Below, piece by piece: positions 34,273 to 43,181 of a DNA stretch of 64,000 nt. This DNA comes from Microbulbifer sp. TB1203 (GTDB lineage Bacteria > Pseudomonadota > Gammaproteobacteria > Pseudomonadales > Cellvibrionaceae). Every line of letters begins with the position of its first letter. Positions within the stretch are counted from its first letter, which is position 1. The notes under the pieces were generated by a model, which did not search any database, had not been told where the DNA came from, and saw only the letters and a list, made by a program, of their open reading frames with translations. The position numbers and the translations under genes were made by a program. The stretch lies in contig NZ_CP116899.1 in NCBI RefSeq assembly GCF_030997045.1, forward strand, positions 4,178,001 to 4,242,000, read 5' to 3'.

Positions 34273-35337
34273 ATGGCCCTAATCAGCTTGCGCCAACTGC
34301 TGGACCACGCTGCCGAATACGGCTACGGCGTGCCCGCGTTCAACGTCAACAACCTGGAACAGATGCGCGCGATCATGGAGGCGGCGAAGCAGACCGATTC
34401 GCCGGTGATCGTGCAGGCCTCCGCCGGCGCGCGCAAATACGCCGGCGCGCCCTTCCTGCGCCACCTGATCCTCGCCGCCATCGAGGAGTTCCCGGAAATC
34501 CCGGTGGTGATGCACCAGGACCACGGCACCAGCCCGGCGGTGTGCCAGCGCTCCATCCAGCTGGGTTTCAGTTCAGTAATGATGGACGGCTCCCTGCAGG
34601 AGGACGGCAAGACCCCGGCCTCCTACGAATACAATGTGGACGTCACCCGGCGCGCGGTGGAAATGGCCCACGCCTGCGGCGTGTCCGTGGAAGGCGAGCT
34701 GGGCTGCCTGGGTTCGCTGGAAACCGGTATGGCCGGCGAGGAGGACGGCGTGGGGGCCGAGGGCAAATTGTCCCACGACCAGCTGCTGACCGACCCGGAA
34801 GAAGCGGCGGATTTCGTGCACAAAACCCGGGTGGATGCGCTGGCCATCGCCTGCGGCACCAGCCACGGCGCCTACAAGTTCAGCCGCCCGCCCACCGGTG
34901 ATATTCTGGCGATCGACCGCATCAAGGAAATCCACGCGCGTATACCCGACACCCACCTGGTGATGCATGGCTCCTCCTCGGTGCCCCAGGAGTGGCTGGC
35001 CATCATCAACGAATTCGGCGGCGAGATCCCCGAGACCTACGGCGTGCCGGTGGAGCAGATCTGCGAGGGCATCAAGCACGGCGTGCGCAAGGTGAATGTG
35101 GACACCGACCTGCGTCTGGCCTCCACCGGCGCGACCCGCCGCTTCCTGGCCCAGAACCCCTCCGAATTCGACCCGCGCAAATTCCTCAAAGCCACGGTAG
35201 AGGCCATGAGGGACATCTGCATGGCCCGCTACGAGGCTTTCGGCACCGCCGGCAATGCCAGCAAGATACGCCCCGTTGGCCTGGAGGATATGTCCAAGCG
35301 CTACGAGACCGGCGAGCTGGAGCCGAAGATCAGGTAA
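34273..35337 (+). CDS. fba: class II fructose-bisphosphate aldolase
   Basis: 354 residues, the Calvin-cycle-type subgroup also used in glycolysis. It cleaves fructose-1,6-bisphosphate using zinc. VVMHQDHGTSPAVCQRSIQ holds a zinc histidine and the catalytic Asp; VEGELGCLGSLETG, ACGTSHGAYKF and VMHGSSSVPQEW hold further metal and phosphate ligands. KVNVDTDLRLASTGATRRF is the phosphate-binding end. It follows pgk by about 150 bp and is probably co-transcribed. Confidence 0.96.
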   Translation: MALISLRQLLDHAAEYGYGVPAFNVNNLEQMRAIMEAAKQTDSPVIVQASAGARKYAGAPFLRHLILAAIEEFPEIPVVMHQDHGTSPAVCQRSIQLGFSSVMMDGSLQEDGKTPASYEYNVDVTRRAVEMAHACGVSVEGELGCLGSLETGMAGEEDGVGAEGKLSHDQLLTDPEEAADFVHKTRVDALAIACGTSHGAYKFSRPPTGDILAIDRIKEIHARIPDTHLVMHGSSSVPQEWLAIINEFGGEIPETYGVPVEQICEGIKHGVRKVNVDTDLRLASTGATRRFLAQNPSEFDPRKFLKATVEAMRDICMARYEAFGTAGNASKIRPVGLEDMSKRYETGELEPKIR

Positions 35338-35350
35338 GTTGGAGCCAACT

Positions 35351-35420
35351 CGTCGTTCCGGCGTAGGCCGGAACCCAGATGCCACCAAAACTGGATGCCG
35401 GCCTGCGCCGGCATGACGAC
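35351..35420. repeat. palindromic repeat, CGTCATNCCGG family
   Basis: CGTCGTTCCGGCGTAGGCCG with GCCTGCGCCGGCATGACGAC, between fba and the lysophospholipase-like gene. Confidence 0.8.
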
Positions 35421-35514
35421 AAGTTATAGACGGGCGGATCCAGTGTTCGCCCTTTTCGTATCCGGCACAAAAGCGGGTCGAATTTCCCGCGTCAAAATGC
35501 AGTACCATTGCCCA

Positions 35515-36498
35515 ATGGCTCTACTGCAAGATATCACTACCGTCGAACACAGCCCGGTCATCAAGCGCCCGGACTATTCGGCCCTGCGCGAGCAACTGCC
35601 CGAGCTGGATTTCAGCAGAAATGATGAGGGCCCGCTGCTGCCGGCCCTGCAGGAGTATCGCAATTACTACGACCTGCAGTTTCCCCTGGCCCACAGGACC
35701 GGGGTGGGCACGTTCGAGGCGACGGGTTTTGAGCTGGTTGCCCAGTACTGGCTGGTGGAAAAGCCCCGCGGTACCCTGTTTATCTGCCATGGCTATTTCG
35801 ACCATACCGGTATCTACGGTTCGGCCGTTCGCTTCGGCCTGGAGCGCAACCTCAACGTAGTGATCTTCGATTTCCCGGGCCACGGCCTCTCCAGCGGCGA
35901 GCCGGTGGCCATCGATACCTTTTTGCAGTACCGCCAGGCCTTGGAGGCGCTGCTGCACATCGCCCGCGACAAGCTGCCGGGTCCCTGGCACGCCCTTGGA
36001 CAAAGCACCGGCGGCGCGGCGCTGCTGGCCTACCTACAATACAGCTGCTGGCAGCCGTTCGACAAAATCTTCCTGCTGGCGCCGCTGGTGCGCCCGGCGC
36101 GCTGGCATCTGCGCAAGTGGCGGTATTACCTGGGCCGCTTCTTTATGGCGAACCCCGACCGCGGTTTCAATATCAACACCCACGACGCCGAGTTCGCCCG
36201 CCGCCAGGCGCACCGGGACCCGCTTCAGTCTCCGGTGATGTCCATGCGCTGGCTCACCGCCATGGTGGACTGGCTCAACACCTTCCCCAAAACCGCGAAA
36301 AATCCCAAACCGATTCTGGTGCTGCAGGGCACTGGCGACGAGACCGTCTCCTGGCGCTACAACATGCGCCTTATCCGCGACCGCTTTCCCAACAGCAAGC
36401 GGGTGATAGTGCGCGGCGCGCGCCACCAGATGATCAACGAGACCCAGCCCTACCGGCACCGGATACTGCAGGCAATGGACGAGTGGCTGAATTCCTAG
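35515..36498 (+). CDS. alpha/beta hydrolase, lysophospholipase-like
   Basis: 327 residues if started at ATG 35515; ATG 35497 is an alternative and neither has a strong ribosome site. LFICHGYFDHTGIYG and the nucleophile elbow ALGQSTGGAAL place it in the lysophospholipase/monoglyceride lipase branch of alpha/beta hydrolases. Asp in LQGTGDETVSW and His in RGARHQMINE complete the triad. No signal peptide. Substrate unknown; a membrane-lipid breakdown product is a reasonable guess. Confidence 0.85.
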   Translation: MALLQDITTVEHSPVIKRPDYSALREQLPELDFSRNDEGPLLPALQEYRNYYDLQFPLAHRTGVGTFEATGFELVAQYWLVEKPRGTLFICHGYFDHTGIYGSAVRFGLERNLNVVIFDFPGHGLSSGEPVAIDTFLQYRQALEALLHIARDKLPGPWHALGQSTGGAALLAYLQYSCWQPFDKIFLLAPLVRPARWHLRKWRYYLGRFFMANPDRGFNINTHDAEFARRQAHRDPLQSPVMSMRWLTAMVDWLNTFPKTAKNPKPILVLQGTGDETVSWRYNMRLIRDRFPNSKRVIVRGARHQMINETQPYRHRILQAMDEWLNS

Positions 36499-36502
36499 TT
36501 TT

Positions 36503-36567
36503 TGTAGGAGCGGCCCATGGCCGCGATAGGTCTGTGAAATAAACCACCGTTGGTCGCGGCCATACAA
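36503..36567. repeat. decayed palindromic repeat, TGTAGGAGCGG family
   Basis: The left arm TGTAGGAGCGGCCCATGGCC is intact; the right arm GGTCGCGGCCATACAAAA lacks the GGGCCGCTCC section. It lies between converging genes. Confidence 0.65.
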
Positions 36568-36578
36568 AAATATCCGGG

Positions 36579-37487
36579 TCAGGCGACGGCTTTGCTCTGC
36601 TGCTGCAACCTGTGCCGCTGTGCCAATGCATCCAGCGAATAGACACCCAGCCCCAGCCACACCAGGCCGAAAGTCACCATCTTGCCCTCGCTGAAGGGCT
36701 CGCCAAACGCCAGCGTGGCGAGCAGCAGATGCAGGGTGGGTGCCAGGTACTGCAGGAACCCCACCGTGGAGAGGTTGAGCCGGCGCGTGGCGATATTGAA
36801 CAGCAGCAGCGGGGTCAGGGTTATCGGGCCGGCCAGCAACAACAGGCCGTTCAGTTGCCAGCTATTGTTGAGCAGGTCGCTGCTGGGGCTGTCGCTCCAC
36901 AGAAGATAGAGTGCGGCCAGCGGGAACATGTACAGGGTTTCCACGGCAAGCCCGGTGAGGCTGTCCACCGGCGCCCGCTTGCGCACCAGGCCGTAGAAGC
37001 CGAAGGAGAATGCCAGGATCAGGGCCGCCACCGGCAGCCGGCCGAACTGCCAGAGGTCGTAGGCGATGCCCGCCGCCGCCAGTCCCACCGCCAGCCACTG
37101 CAGGCGACGCAGCCGCTCCCCCAGAATCAGTACGCCCAACAGCACACTGATCAGCGGGTTGATGTAGTAGCCGAGGCTGGCATCCATCAGGTGGTTGCTG
37201 GTAATGGCCCAGATAAACACCAGCCAGTTGCCGCCGATCAGCAGGGTGGACAGGGCAAGGGTGACCATTTTTTCCCGCGAGCGCAGGGTGGCGAGGAAAT
37301 CCGGCAGCTTGCCGATCAGCGCGAGGATCGCCACTGCCAGCACCAGCGCCCAGATACTGCGGTGCGCGAGGATTTCCGGCGAGGAAATACCGTCGAGCAG
37401 CTTGAAGTACAAGGGCGCGAATCCCCAGAGCAGGAATGCGCTGATACCGGCGAACAGACCGGCCGCGGCGGAGTCGTTGTTGCGCAA
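36579..37487 (-). CDS. rarD: EamA/RarD family transporter
   Basis: 302 residues from a probable TTG start at 37487 with AAGG about nine bases upstream. The frame reads further up, but those codons come from a palindromic repeat and would exceed the usual 295-300 residue length. Ten hydrophobic segments are visible, with LLWGFAPLYFKLL, GGNWLVFIWAI and ASLGYYINPLISVLLGVL characteristic of RarD. It is an inner-membrane permease of the drug/metabolite superfamily; substrate unknown. Confidence 0.85.
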   Translation of the reverse strand: MRNNDSAAAGLFAGISAFLLWGFAPLYFKLLDGISSPEILAHRSIWALVLAVAILALIGKLPDFLATLRSREKMVTLALSTLLIGGNWLVFIWAITSNHLMDASLGYYINPLISVLLGVLILGERLRRLQWLAVGLAAAGIAYDLWQFGRLPVAALILAFSFGFYGLVRKRAPVDSLTGLAVETLYMFPLAALYLLWSDSPSSDLLNNSWQLNGLLLLAGPITLTPLLLFNIATRRLNLSTVGFLQYLAPTLHLLLATLAFGEPFSEGKMVTFGLVWLGLGVYSLDALAQRHRLQQQSKAVA

Positions 37488-37530
37488 GGAGGTACACCTT
37501 GGATGCAAGGAAGTGAGGAAGCCCGGCAAT

Positions 37531-37653
37531 TGTAGGAGCGGCCGTTGGCCGCGATCAATCCCTGTCGCGGCGACCGCCATGGATGGCGGGGTGCCGCCCA
37601 GCGGGAATGCCGATTGTGCATGGAGCACACAATCGGCCAACGGTCGCTCCTAC
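37531..37653. repeat. palindromic repeat, TGTAGGAGCGG family
   Basis: TGTAGGAGCGGCCGTTGGCC at the left and GGCCAACGGTCGCTCCTAC at the right with a longer interior. It lies between serA and rarD and shifts the apparent open frame of rarD upstream. Confidence 0.75.
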
Positions 37654-37666
37654 GGGGCGAAAATAT

Positions 37667-38911
37667 TCAGAAAAGCACCCGGCAGCGCAGCGTGCCGGGA
37701 ATATTCTTCAATTTTTCCAGCGCCAAGTCCGAGTACTCCGCCTCCACATCGATCACCACGTAGCCCAAAGTCTCGTTGGTTTGCAGGAACTGCGCGGAAA
37801 TGTTGATTTTGTTTTCCGAGAACACCTGGTTGATGGCGCCGAGCACGCCGGGCACGTTCTTGTGAATGTGCAGCAGCCGGTGCGCGCCCACATGGCTGGG
37901 CAGGGCCACCTCGGGGAAATTCACCGAACTGGTGGTGGTGCCGTTATCGGAATAGTGGGCGAGCTTCTCCGCCACCTCGGTGCCGATATTCTCCTGCGCC
38001 TCCATAGTGGAGCCGCCGATATGCGGGGTGAGCAGCGCGCTGTCGATATCGCGCAGGGGGGACTGGAACTCGTCGTCGTTGCCCCGGGGCTCCACCGGGA
38101 AAACATCGATGGCGGCGCCGGCCAGATGCCCGCTTTTCAGCGCCTCGGCCAGCGCGTCGATATCCACCACAGTACCGCGGGAGGCGTTGAGCAGGATGGC
38201 GCCGGGTTTCATGTGTGCTATCTGTTTTGCGCCGATCATCATCTTGGTGGACGGCAGTTCCGGCACGTGCAGGGAGACCACGTCCGCCTGCGCCAGCAGT
38301 TCGTCGAGGGAGTTTATCTGACTGGCGTTGCCCAGCGGCAGCTTGGTGATCACGTCGTAGAAGATCACCCGCATACCCAAGGCCTCCGCCATCACCGACA
38401 CCTGGGAACCGATGGCGCCGTAGCCGACGAGTCCCAGGGTCTTGCCCCGCGCCTCGAAGGAGCCGGCGGCGGACTTGAGCCAGCCGCCGCGGTGGCAGAC
38501 GGCGTTCTTCTGCGGGATGCCGCGCAGCAACAGGATGCTCTCCGCGATAATCAGCTCAGCCACGCTGCGGGTATTCGAGTAGGGTGCGTTGAACACCGCG
38601 ATGCCCAGTTCAGTAGCCGCCTGCAGGTCCACCTGGTTGGTGCCGATACAGAAGCAGCCGATGGCGATCAGCTTGGGGGCGTTCTCCAGCACCTTGCGGG
38701 TCAGCTGGGTGCGCGAGCGGATGCCGATAAAGTGGGCGTCGGCAATCTTCTCGATCAACTGCTCTTCCGGCAGCGAAGTCTTGACGTACTCCACATTGGT
38801 ATAACCGCGGGAAGCCAGCAGATCCACCGAGGACTGGTGGACCCCCTCCAGCAGCAGGATGTGGATCTTGTCTTTTTTCAGGGACTCTTTTTGGTGGGTG
38901 GGCGGAGCCAT
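37667..38911 (-). CDS. serA: D-3-phosphoglycerate dehydrogenase
   Basis: 414 residues from ATG 38911. It catalyses the first step of serine synthesis with NAD. The N-terminal substrate domain (LLLEGVHQSSVDLLASRGY) is followed by the NAD domain with GLVGYGAIGSQVSVMAEALG and by the catalytic His in LTPHIGGSTMEAQ. An ACT domain at about 340-414 (VGAHRLLHIHKNVPGVLGAI) should bind serine for feedback inhibition. Length and layout match the E. coli enzyme (410). Confidence 0.96.
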   Translation of the reverse strand: MAPPTHQKESLKKDKIHILLLEGVHQSSVDLLASRGYTNVEYVKTSLPEEQLIEKIADAHFIGIRSRTQLTRKVLENAPKLIAIGCFCIGTNQVDLQAATELGIAVFNAPYSNTRSVAELIIAESILLLRGIPQKNAVCHRGGWLKSAAGSFEARGKTLGLVGYGAIGSQVSVMAEALGMRVIFYDVITKLPLGNASQINSLDELLAQADVVSLHVPELPSTKMMIGAKQIAHMKPGAILLNASRGTVVDIDALAEALKSGHLAGAAIDVFPVEPRGNDDEFQSPLRDIDSALLTPHIGGSTMEAQENIGTEVAEKLAHYSDNGTTTSSVNFPEVALPSHVGAHRLLHIHKNVPGVLGAINQVFSENKINISAQFLQTNETLGYVVIDVEAEYSDLALEKLKNIPGTLRCRVLF

Positions 38912-39031
38912 ATACACTCTCTTGACTGTGGGCGACAGGATTTGGCGGTAAAATCCGGGAAGCCGGGAGCCCGGCGAGGGCGCGATCATACCACAAGCGC
39001 CCTGAGGCGCTTTATTTGAAATCCCTATCCT

Positions 39032-39299
39032 AGGGCCTGTTAACACTAAATTCGATAGCCGCGTTGCCGCCCCAAAACGGGCCAGGCAAGGCGCGAGGAG
39101 CGTGGTTTAGCATGCTAAATGAGCGACGAGCAACGCTGCATGGCCCGTTTTGGGGCGCAACCCGGAGGGACGGGGCCGTTTTCCCGCAATCCTGCGTTGC
39201 AGTTCGCTTATGTGGAATGACCACACGGCGCTCACTGCGCCTTGTCTTGCGGAAAAACGGCCTCCGTCGCGGCCATCGAATTTAGTGTTAACAGGCCCT
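39032..39299. mobile_element. MITE-like element with 25-bp terminal inverted repeats
   Basis: Perfect 25-bp inverted repeats at 39032-39056 and 39275-39299 (ends AGGGCCTGTTAACACTAAAT). The interior folds into two large nested hairpins, one pairing CCCCAAAACGGGCCAGGC with GGCCCGTTTTGGGG and one pairing CGTTTTCCCGCAA with TTGCGGAAAAACG. CCCTATC occurs on both flanks (39023-39029 and 39300-39306), a possible target duplication. It encodes no convincing protein. It lies between serA and the fumarylacetoacetase-family gene. Confidence 0.85.
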
Positions 39300-39316
39300 C
39301 CCTATCGAATTTGATT

Positions 39317-39979
39317 ATGTACCGACACCAGTTTAGCTGTGCGAGCCCCTGCGACCAGCTCCCGGGGAAAATCGTCTGCGTGGGGCGCAACTATGCCGCC
39401 CACGCCGCCGAGTTGGACAACCCGGTTCCGGAGGAGCCGCTGCTGTTTATCAAACCCGCCACCGCGGCGGTGGCCATGGCCGAGCCGATCCACCTGCCCC
39501 GCGGCCGCGGTGGCTGCCATTTCGAGGGGGAACTGGCGCTGCTGATCGGCGAACCCCTGAGCGGTGCCAACCCGGCGGATGTTCCCGGCGCCATCGCCGG
39601 TCTGGGCCTGGCGCTGGACCTCACCCTGCGCGAACTGCAGGGACAGCTGAAGAAGCAGGGGCACCCCTGGGAAAAGGCCAAGGGTTTCGACGGCGCCTGC
39701 CCGCTGTCCCCCTTCGTCAAACTGGACTGGCTGCCGGACTGGGACAACCTCACCTATTCCCTGTGGCTGAACGGCGAACTGCGTCAGCGGGGCAAGACCG
39801 GACATATGCTCACCCCAATCCTCGACCTGGTGGCCTATATCAGCAGCCATTTCACCCTGTTGCCCGGGGACGTGGTGCTCACCGGTACCCCCGCAGGGGT
39901 TGGGGAATTGCTCAGCGGAGACAGGCTGGTATTGCAGTTGGAGGACGACTGGTTGCGGGTGGAAACGCAGGTCGCCTAG
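39317..39979 (+). CDS. fumarylacetoacetate hydrolase family protein
   Basis: 220 residues from ATG 39317. KIVCVGRNYAAHAAELDN, FIKPATAA, the metal-ligand stretch FEGELALLIGEPL and LTGTPAGVGEL are signatures of the small YcgM-like FAH members. These include acylpyruvate hydrolases and oxaloacetate decarboxylases that cleave C-C bonds in 2-keto acids using Mg. Complete at the family length. The upstream codons of the open frame belong to the MITE-like repeat. Confidence 0.93.
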   Translation: MYRHQFSCASPCDQLPGKIVCVGRNYAAHAAELDNPVPEEPLLFIKPATAAVAMAEPIHLPRGRGGCHFEGELALLIGEPLSGANPADVPGAIAGLGLALDLTLRELQGQLKKQGHPWEKAKGFDGACPLSPFVKLDWLPDWDNLTYSLWLNGELRQRGKTGHMLTPILDLVAYISSHFTLLPGDVVLTGTPAGVGELLSGDRLVLQLEDDWLRVETQVA

Positions 39980-40008
39980 AGGCAATACAGTTGAGTCAGA
40001 TCACTTTT

Positions 40009-40084
40009 TGTAGGAGCGGGCCATGCCCGCGATTGGCGCTTGTCGAATCCCCGCCGCCGATCGCGGGCATGGCCCGCTCCTACA
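40009..40084. repeat. palindromic repeat, TGTAGGAGCGG family
   Basis: A clean inverted pair of TGTAGGAGCGGGCCATGCCC and its complement, between the FAH-family gene and the asparaginase-domain gene. Confidence 0.82.
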
Positions 40085-40193
40085 GGGTGCCGGACTTAAC
40101 TCACCAGTATTGGGTCTAGCCCCGCCTTGTGGAGACCTGTTGGCGCCACTATGATGCCGCCGGCAATGGCAATGGCACTGACCCGGAGACGCG

Positions 40194-40727
40194 ATGACCG
40201 ACCTCAACCCCACCACCACCATCCGCATCCTCACCACCGGCGGCACCATCGAAAAGAGTTACTCCGAAGCCGACGGCACACTGAAGAACCGCGCCTCCAT
40301 TATCCGCGACGGCCTGATCGCCAGTCTGCGGCTGCCCTACACTCATCTGGAGCTGGAGAGTGTGCTGAACAAGGATTCGCTGGAAATGGACGACGGCGAT
40401 CGCCAGCAGATTGCCGATGCCGTTGCCCGTACCGCCAGCCAGGGGGAACCCATCGTGGTGCTCCACGGCACCGACACCATGTCTAACACCGCCGAATACT
40501 GCCACCGTGCGCTGGGCAGGCCCCCGGTGGCGGTGGTGTTCACCGGCGCCATGAAGCCTATGGGCTTTATCGATTCGGACGCGCGCCAGAATGTCACCGA
40601 GGCCCTGCTGGCCGCACGCCTTTTGCCGCCGGGCTTCTATATCGCATTCCACAACCGGGTGTTCGAAGTACCGGGAGTGCGCAAGAACCGCGAGACGGGC
40701 ACCTTCGAGGCGGTTGCCGGCGAATAG
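40194..40727 (+). CDS. asparaginase-domain protein, N-terminal domain only
   Basis: 177 residues, about half of a normal L-asparaginase. ILTTGGTIEKSYS has the first catalytic Thr motif and VLHGTDTMSNTAEY the second (HGTDTM). VVFTGAMKPMGFIDSDARQNV is also conserved. The C-terminal domain of dimeric asparaginases is absent. Short single-domain proteins of this kind occur in several gammaproteobacteria, so this is probably a real family rather than a truncation. Whether it hydrolyses asparagine is unknown. Confidence 0.85.
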   Translation: MTDLNPTTTIRILTTGGTIEKSYSEADGTLKNRASIIRDGLIASLRLPYTHLELESVLNKDSLEMDDGDRQQIADAVARTASQGEPIVVLHGTDTMSNTAEYCHRALGRPPVAVVFTGAMKPMGFIDSDARQNVTEALLAARLLPPGFYIAFHNRVFEVPGVRKNRETGTFEAVAGE

Positions 40728-40830
40728 CCGGCTTGGCGGGCGAACACAAGGTTCACTCCTACAATGGGTTCTGAGTGTCATCTGTGTGTCATCTGCAGAT
40801 GGTCTGTCTTCAATCAAACCCGCATTGACT

Positions 40831-40932
40831 CGTCATACCGGCGCAGGCCGGTATCCAGGATAGTGGCACCTGGGTTCCGGCCTCCGCCGGAACGACGAAA
40901 GTGCGTTGTAGGGGCGAACCCTGTGTTCGCCC
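40831..40932. repeat. CGTCATNCCGG palindrome followed by a GGGCGAACAC hairpin
   Basis: 40831-40898 is an inverted pair of the CGTCATACCGG family; 40911-40932 is GGGGCGAACC...GTTCGCCC, a short hairpin seen also, in part, near 25530, 35431, 40737 and 62345. Confidence 0.7.
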
Positions 40933-41019
40933 AGGCCCGACGTGGCACCGGCCCGGGGAATTCTGGTATCCTTTGATTTGTGATCACATTTTCGGATGTT
41001 CAATTTAGGGAGGTGAGCC

Positions 41020-42525
41020 ATGTCGGAACAGCAGACCCCGCAGACCTTGCAAGAGTGGCAGGCCATGGCCGCCGGCCTGGCCATCGAGGGCCGCGCCTTT
41101 ATCAACGGCGATTATGTGGACGCCCTCTCCGGCGCCACCCGCCCCACGGTCAGTCCGGCGGACGGAAAGGAGTTGGCCCAGGTAGCCAGCTGCGGTCCGG
41201 AAGACGCCGAGCGGGCGGTGAAAGTGGCCCGCGAGACTTTCGAATCCGGCGTCTGGTCGAAAATGCCGCCGATGCAGCGCAAGAAGATCCTGGTGCGTTT
41301 CGCCGAACTGATCGAGCGGAACCGCGAGGAAATCGCCCTGCTGGAGAGCCTGGACGCGGGCAAGCCCATCGGCGATACCATGAACGTGGACGTCCCCGGC
41401 GCGGTCACCACCATCCGCTGGAGCGGCGAGGCCATCGACAAGATCTACGATGAAGTGGCCCCCACCGGCCCCGACGAACTGGGCCTGGTCACCCGCATGC
41501 CCCTGGGGGTGGTGGCCGCCATCGTGCCCTGGAACTTCCCGCTCTCCACCACCGCCTGGAAGCTGGGCCCGGCGCTGGCCACCGGCAACAGCGTGATCCT
41601 CAAACCCGCCTCCAACACTCCGCTCACCGCCATCCGCCTCGCCGGACTGGCAAAAGAGGCCGGATTGCCGGACGGCGTGCTCAACGTGCTGCCCGGCCCC
41701 GGCAGCAGCCTGGGCAAGGCCCTGGGCCTGCACATGGATATCGACTGCCTCACCTTTACCGGCTCCACCGAGGTGGGCAAGACCCTGACCGAATACGCCG
41801 GCCAGTCCAACCTCAAGCGCACTTTTCTCGAACTGGGCGGCAAGAGCCCCAATATCGTTTTCGCCGACGCGGACCTGGACAAGGCCGCCGGCGCCGCCGC
41901 ACTGGCGATCTTCTACAACCAGGGCGAGACCTGCACCGCCGGCTCGCGCCTGCTGGTGGAAAAATCCATCGCCGACGAATTTATCGAAAAGGTGCGCAAA
42001 GCCAGCGAGCGCTTCAAGCCGGGCCACCCGCAGGATCCCAACACGGTAATGGGCGCACTGATCGATCGCAGCCAGTTCGACACGGTGGAATCCTATGTGG
42101 CCAAGGGCCTGGAACAGGGCGCGCAACTGGTGTGCGGCGGCGCGCCGGCGGAGGCGGTGGCCGGCGGCCACTACTACGAGGCCACGGTTTTCCGCGGCGT
42201 CACCGGCGATATGACCATCGCCCGCGAGGAGATCTTCGGTCCGGTGCTGTCGGTGATCGAATTCGACAGCGAAGCCGAAGCCCTGCGCATCGCCAACGAT
42301 TCCATCTACGGCCTCGCCGCCGGCGTCTGGACCCGGGATATCGGCCGCGCCCACCGCCTGGCCCGCGACCTGCGCGCCGGCTCCGTGTGGATCAACAACT
42401 ACTTCGGCGGAGACATCACCGTGCCCTTCGGCGGCTTCAAACAGTCCGGCAACGGCCGCGACAAGTCGCTGCACGCGCTGGATAAATACTGCGAGCTGAA
42501 GTCGACCTGGATCGATCTGAGTTAG
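41020..42525 (+). CDS. NAD(P)-dependent aldehyde dehydrogenase, PuuC-like
   Basis: 501 residues with a clear GGAGGTGAGCC ribosome site. Oxidises aldehydes to acids. PWNFPLSTTAWKLGPALATG, LTFTGSTEVGK, catalytic Glu in LELGGKSPNIVF and catalytic Cys in NQGETCTAGSRL are present. The N-terminal sequence (INGDYVDALSGATRPTVSPA) resembles gamma-glutamyl-gamma-aminobutyraldehyde dehydrogenase (PuuC/AldB type) of putrescine breakdown, but no other puu gene is visible here, so the substrate is uncertain. A terminator follows at 42553. Confidence 0.9.
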   Translation: MSEQQTPQTLQEWQAMAAGLAIEGRAFINGDYVDALSGATRPTVSPADGKELAQVASCGPEDAERAVKVARETFESGVWSKMPPMQRKKILVRFAELIERNREEIALLESLDAGKPIGDTMNVDVPGAVTTIRWSGEAIDKIYDEVAPTGPDELGLVTRMPLGVVAAIVPWNFPLSTTAWKLGPALATGNSVILKPASNTPLTAIRLAGLAKEAGLPDGVLNVLPGPGSSLGKALGLHMDIDCLTFTGSTEVGKTLTEYAGQSNLKRTFLELGGKSPNIVFADADLDKAAGAAALAIFYNQGETCTAGSRLLVEKSIADEFIEKVRKASERFKPGHPQDPNTVMGALIDRSQFDTVESYVAKGLEQGAQLVCGGAPAEAVAGGHYYEATVFRGVTGDMTIAREEIFGPVLSVIEFDSEAEALRIANDSIYGLAAGVWTRDIGRAHRLARDLRAGSVWINNYFGGDITVPFGGFKQSGNGRDKSLHALDKYCELKSTWIDLS

Positions 42526-42552
42526 GCGTTTTTCAATATTCTGACCCCACCG

Positions 42553-42582
42553 GAGGGGCCGCAATTGTGGCCCCTCTTTATT
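42553..42582 (+). terminator. rho-independent terminator after the aldehyde dehydrogenase gene
   Basis: Stem GAGGGGCC/GGCCCCTC around an 8-base loop, followed by TTTATT, 27 bases after the stop codon. Confidence 0.85.
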
Positions 42583-42719
42583 GTTGGCGGGGTGGTCCGT
42601 TGCGGATTGCAGTTGGCAGATGGCGCCTGTTTCCGTTCTCGTCTATACCTAAACCATCCCCTGTCGATGGGCGCGATATCTCCGTCGCCCTGTTTCTGCA
42701 ACTGCACAGGAGGAAACAA

Positions 42720-43082
42720 TTGAGATCTGCTCCGTTGTTTCTGGTTGTACTGCTGTTCGCAGGCGCCGCTCCGGCCGGGGCGGCATCGCCTCAACCATTC
42801 GGCAAAATCGAGAGCCTGGTAACGCCCGAACGGGCGCGGCCCCAAGAGTGGATACAGCTGCTCGTATGCCCCGGTGAAAAAGTAACGGCCGGACAGAAGC
42901 TGGCGGTACAGCGGGACGCCCGGGGCACCGTGGTGCAGGAATACATCTCCGGAGCGGGCGGCGAAGTGACCATCACCGGGCGCATCGCGCCCGGCAGCTC
43001 CGACACCATTCTGGAAATCGGTACCCTGAGCGCCAGCGACACCTGCGGTGATGGTGACTGCAGGCCAGCGGGCAACGACTGA
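42720..43082 (+). CDS. small secreted protein of unknown function
   Basis: 120 residues from a TTG start at 42720, chosen because AGGAGGAAACAA immediately precedes it and a signal peptide (LRSAPLFLVVLLFAGAAPAGAA) follows directly. The mature part has two Cys-containing ends (LLVCPGEK and DTCGDGDC) and a beta-rich centre. No family is recognised. Probably periplasmic or exported. It stands alone after the terminator at 42553. Confidence 0.65.
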   Translation: MRSAPLFLVVLLFAGAAPAGAASPQPFGKIESLVTPERARPQEWIQLLVCPGEKVTAGQKLAVQRDARGTVVQEYISGAGGEVTITGRIAPGSSDTILEIGTLSASDTCGDGDCRPAGND

Positions 43083-43181
43083 TTTCCCCAGCCCATTTCG
43101 TGAAGCTACCAATTTGATTTGCCGGTCGGGGCTGATACCCTCGGGTCGCGATTGCGGCCCTTTTTAATTGGCAGCCACCCG

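Noticed and set aside
37487..37640. Upstream ATG extension of rarD
   Set aside because: The extra codons come from a palindromic repeat and make the protein longer than the family; TTG 37487 fits better.
39064..39285. 73-codon frame within the MITE-like element
   Set aside because: Both strands give similar-looking frames because the element is palindromic; no ribosome site or domain.
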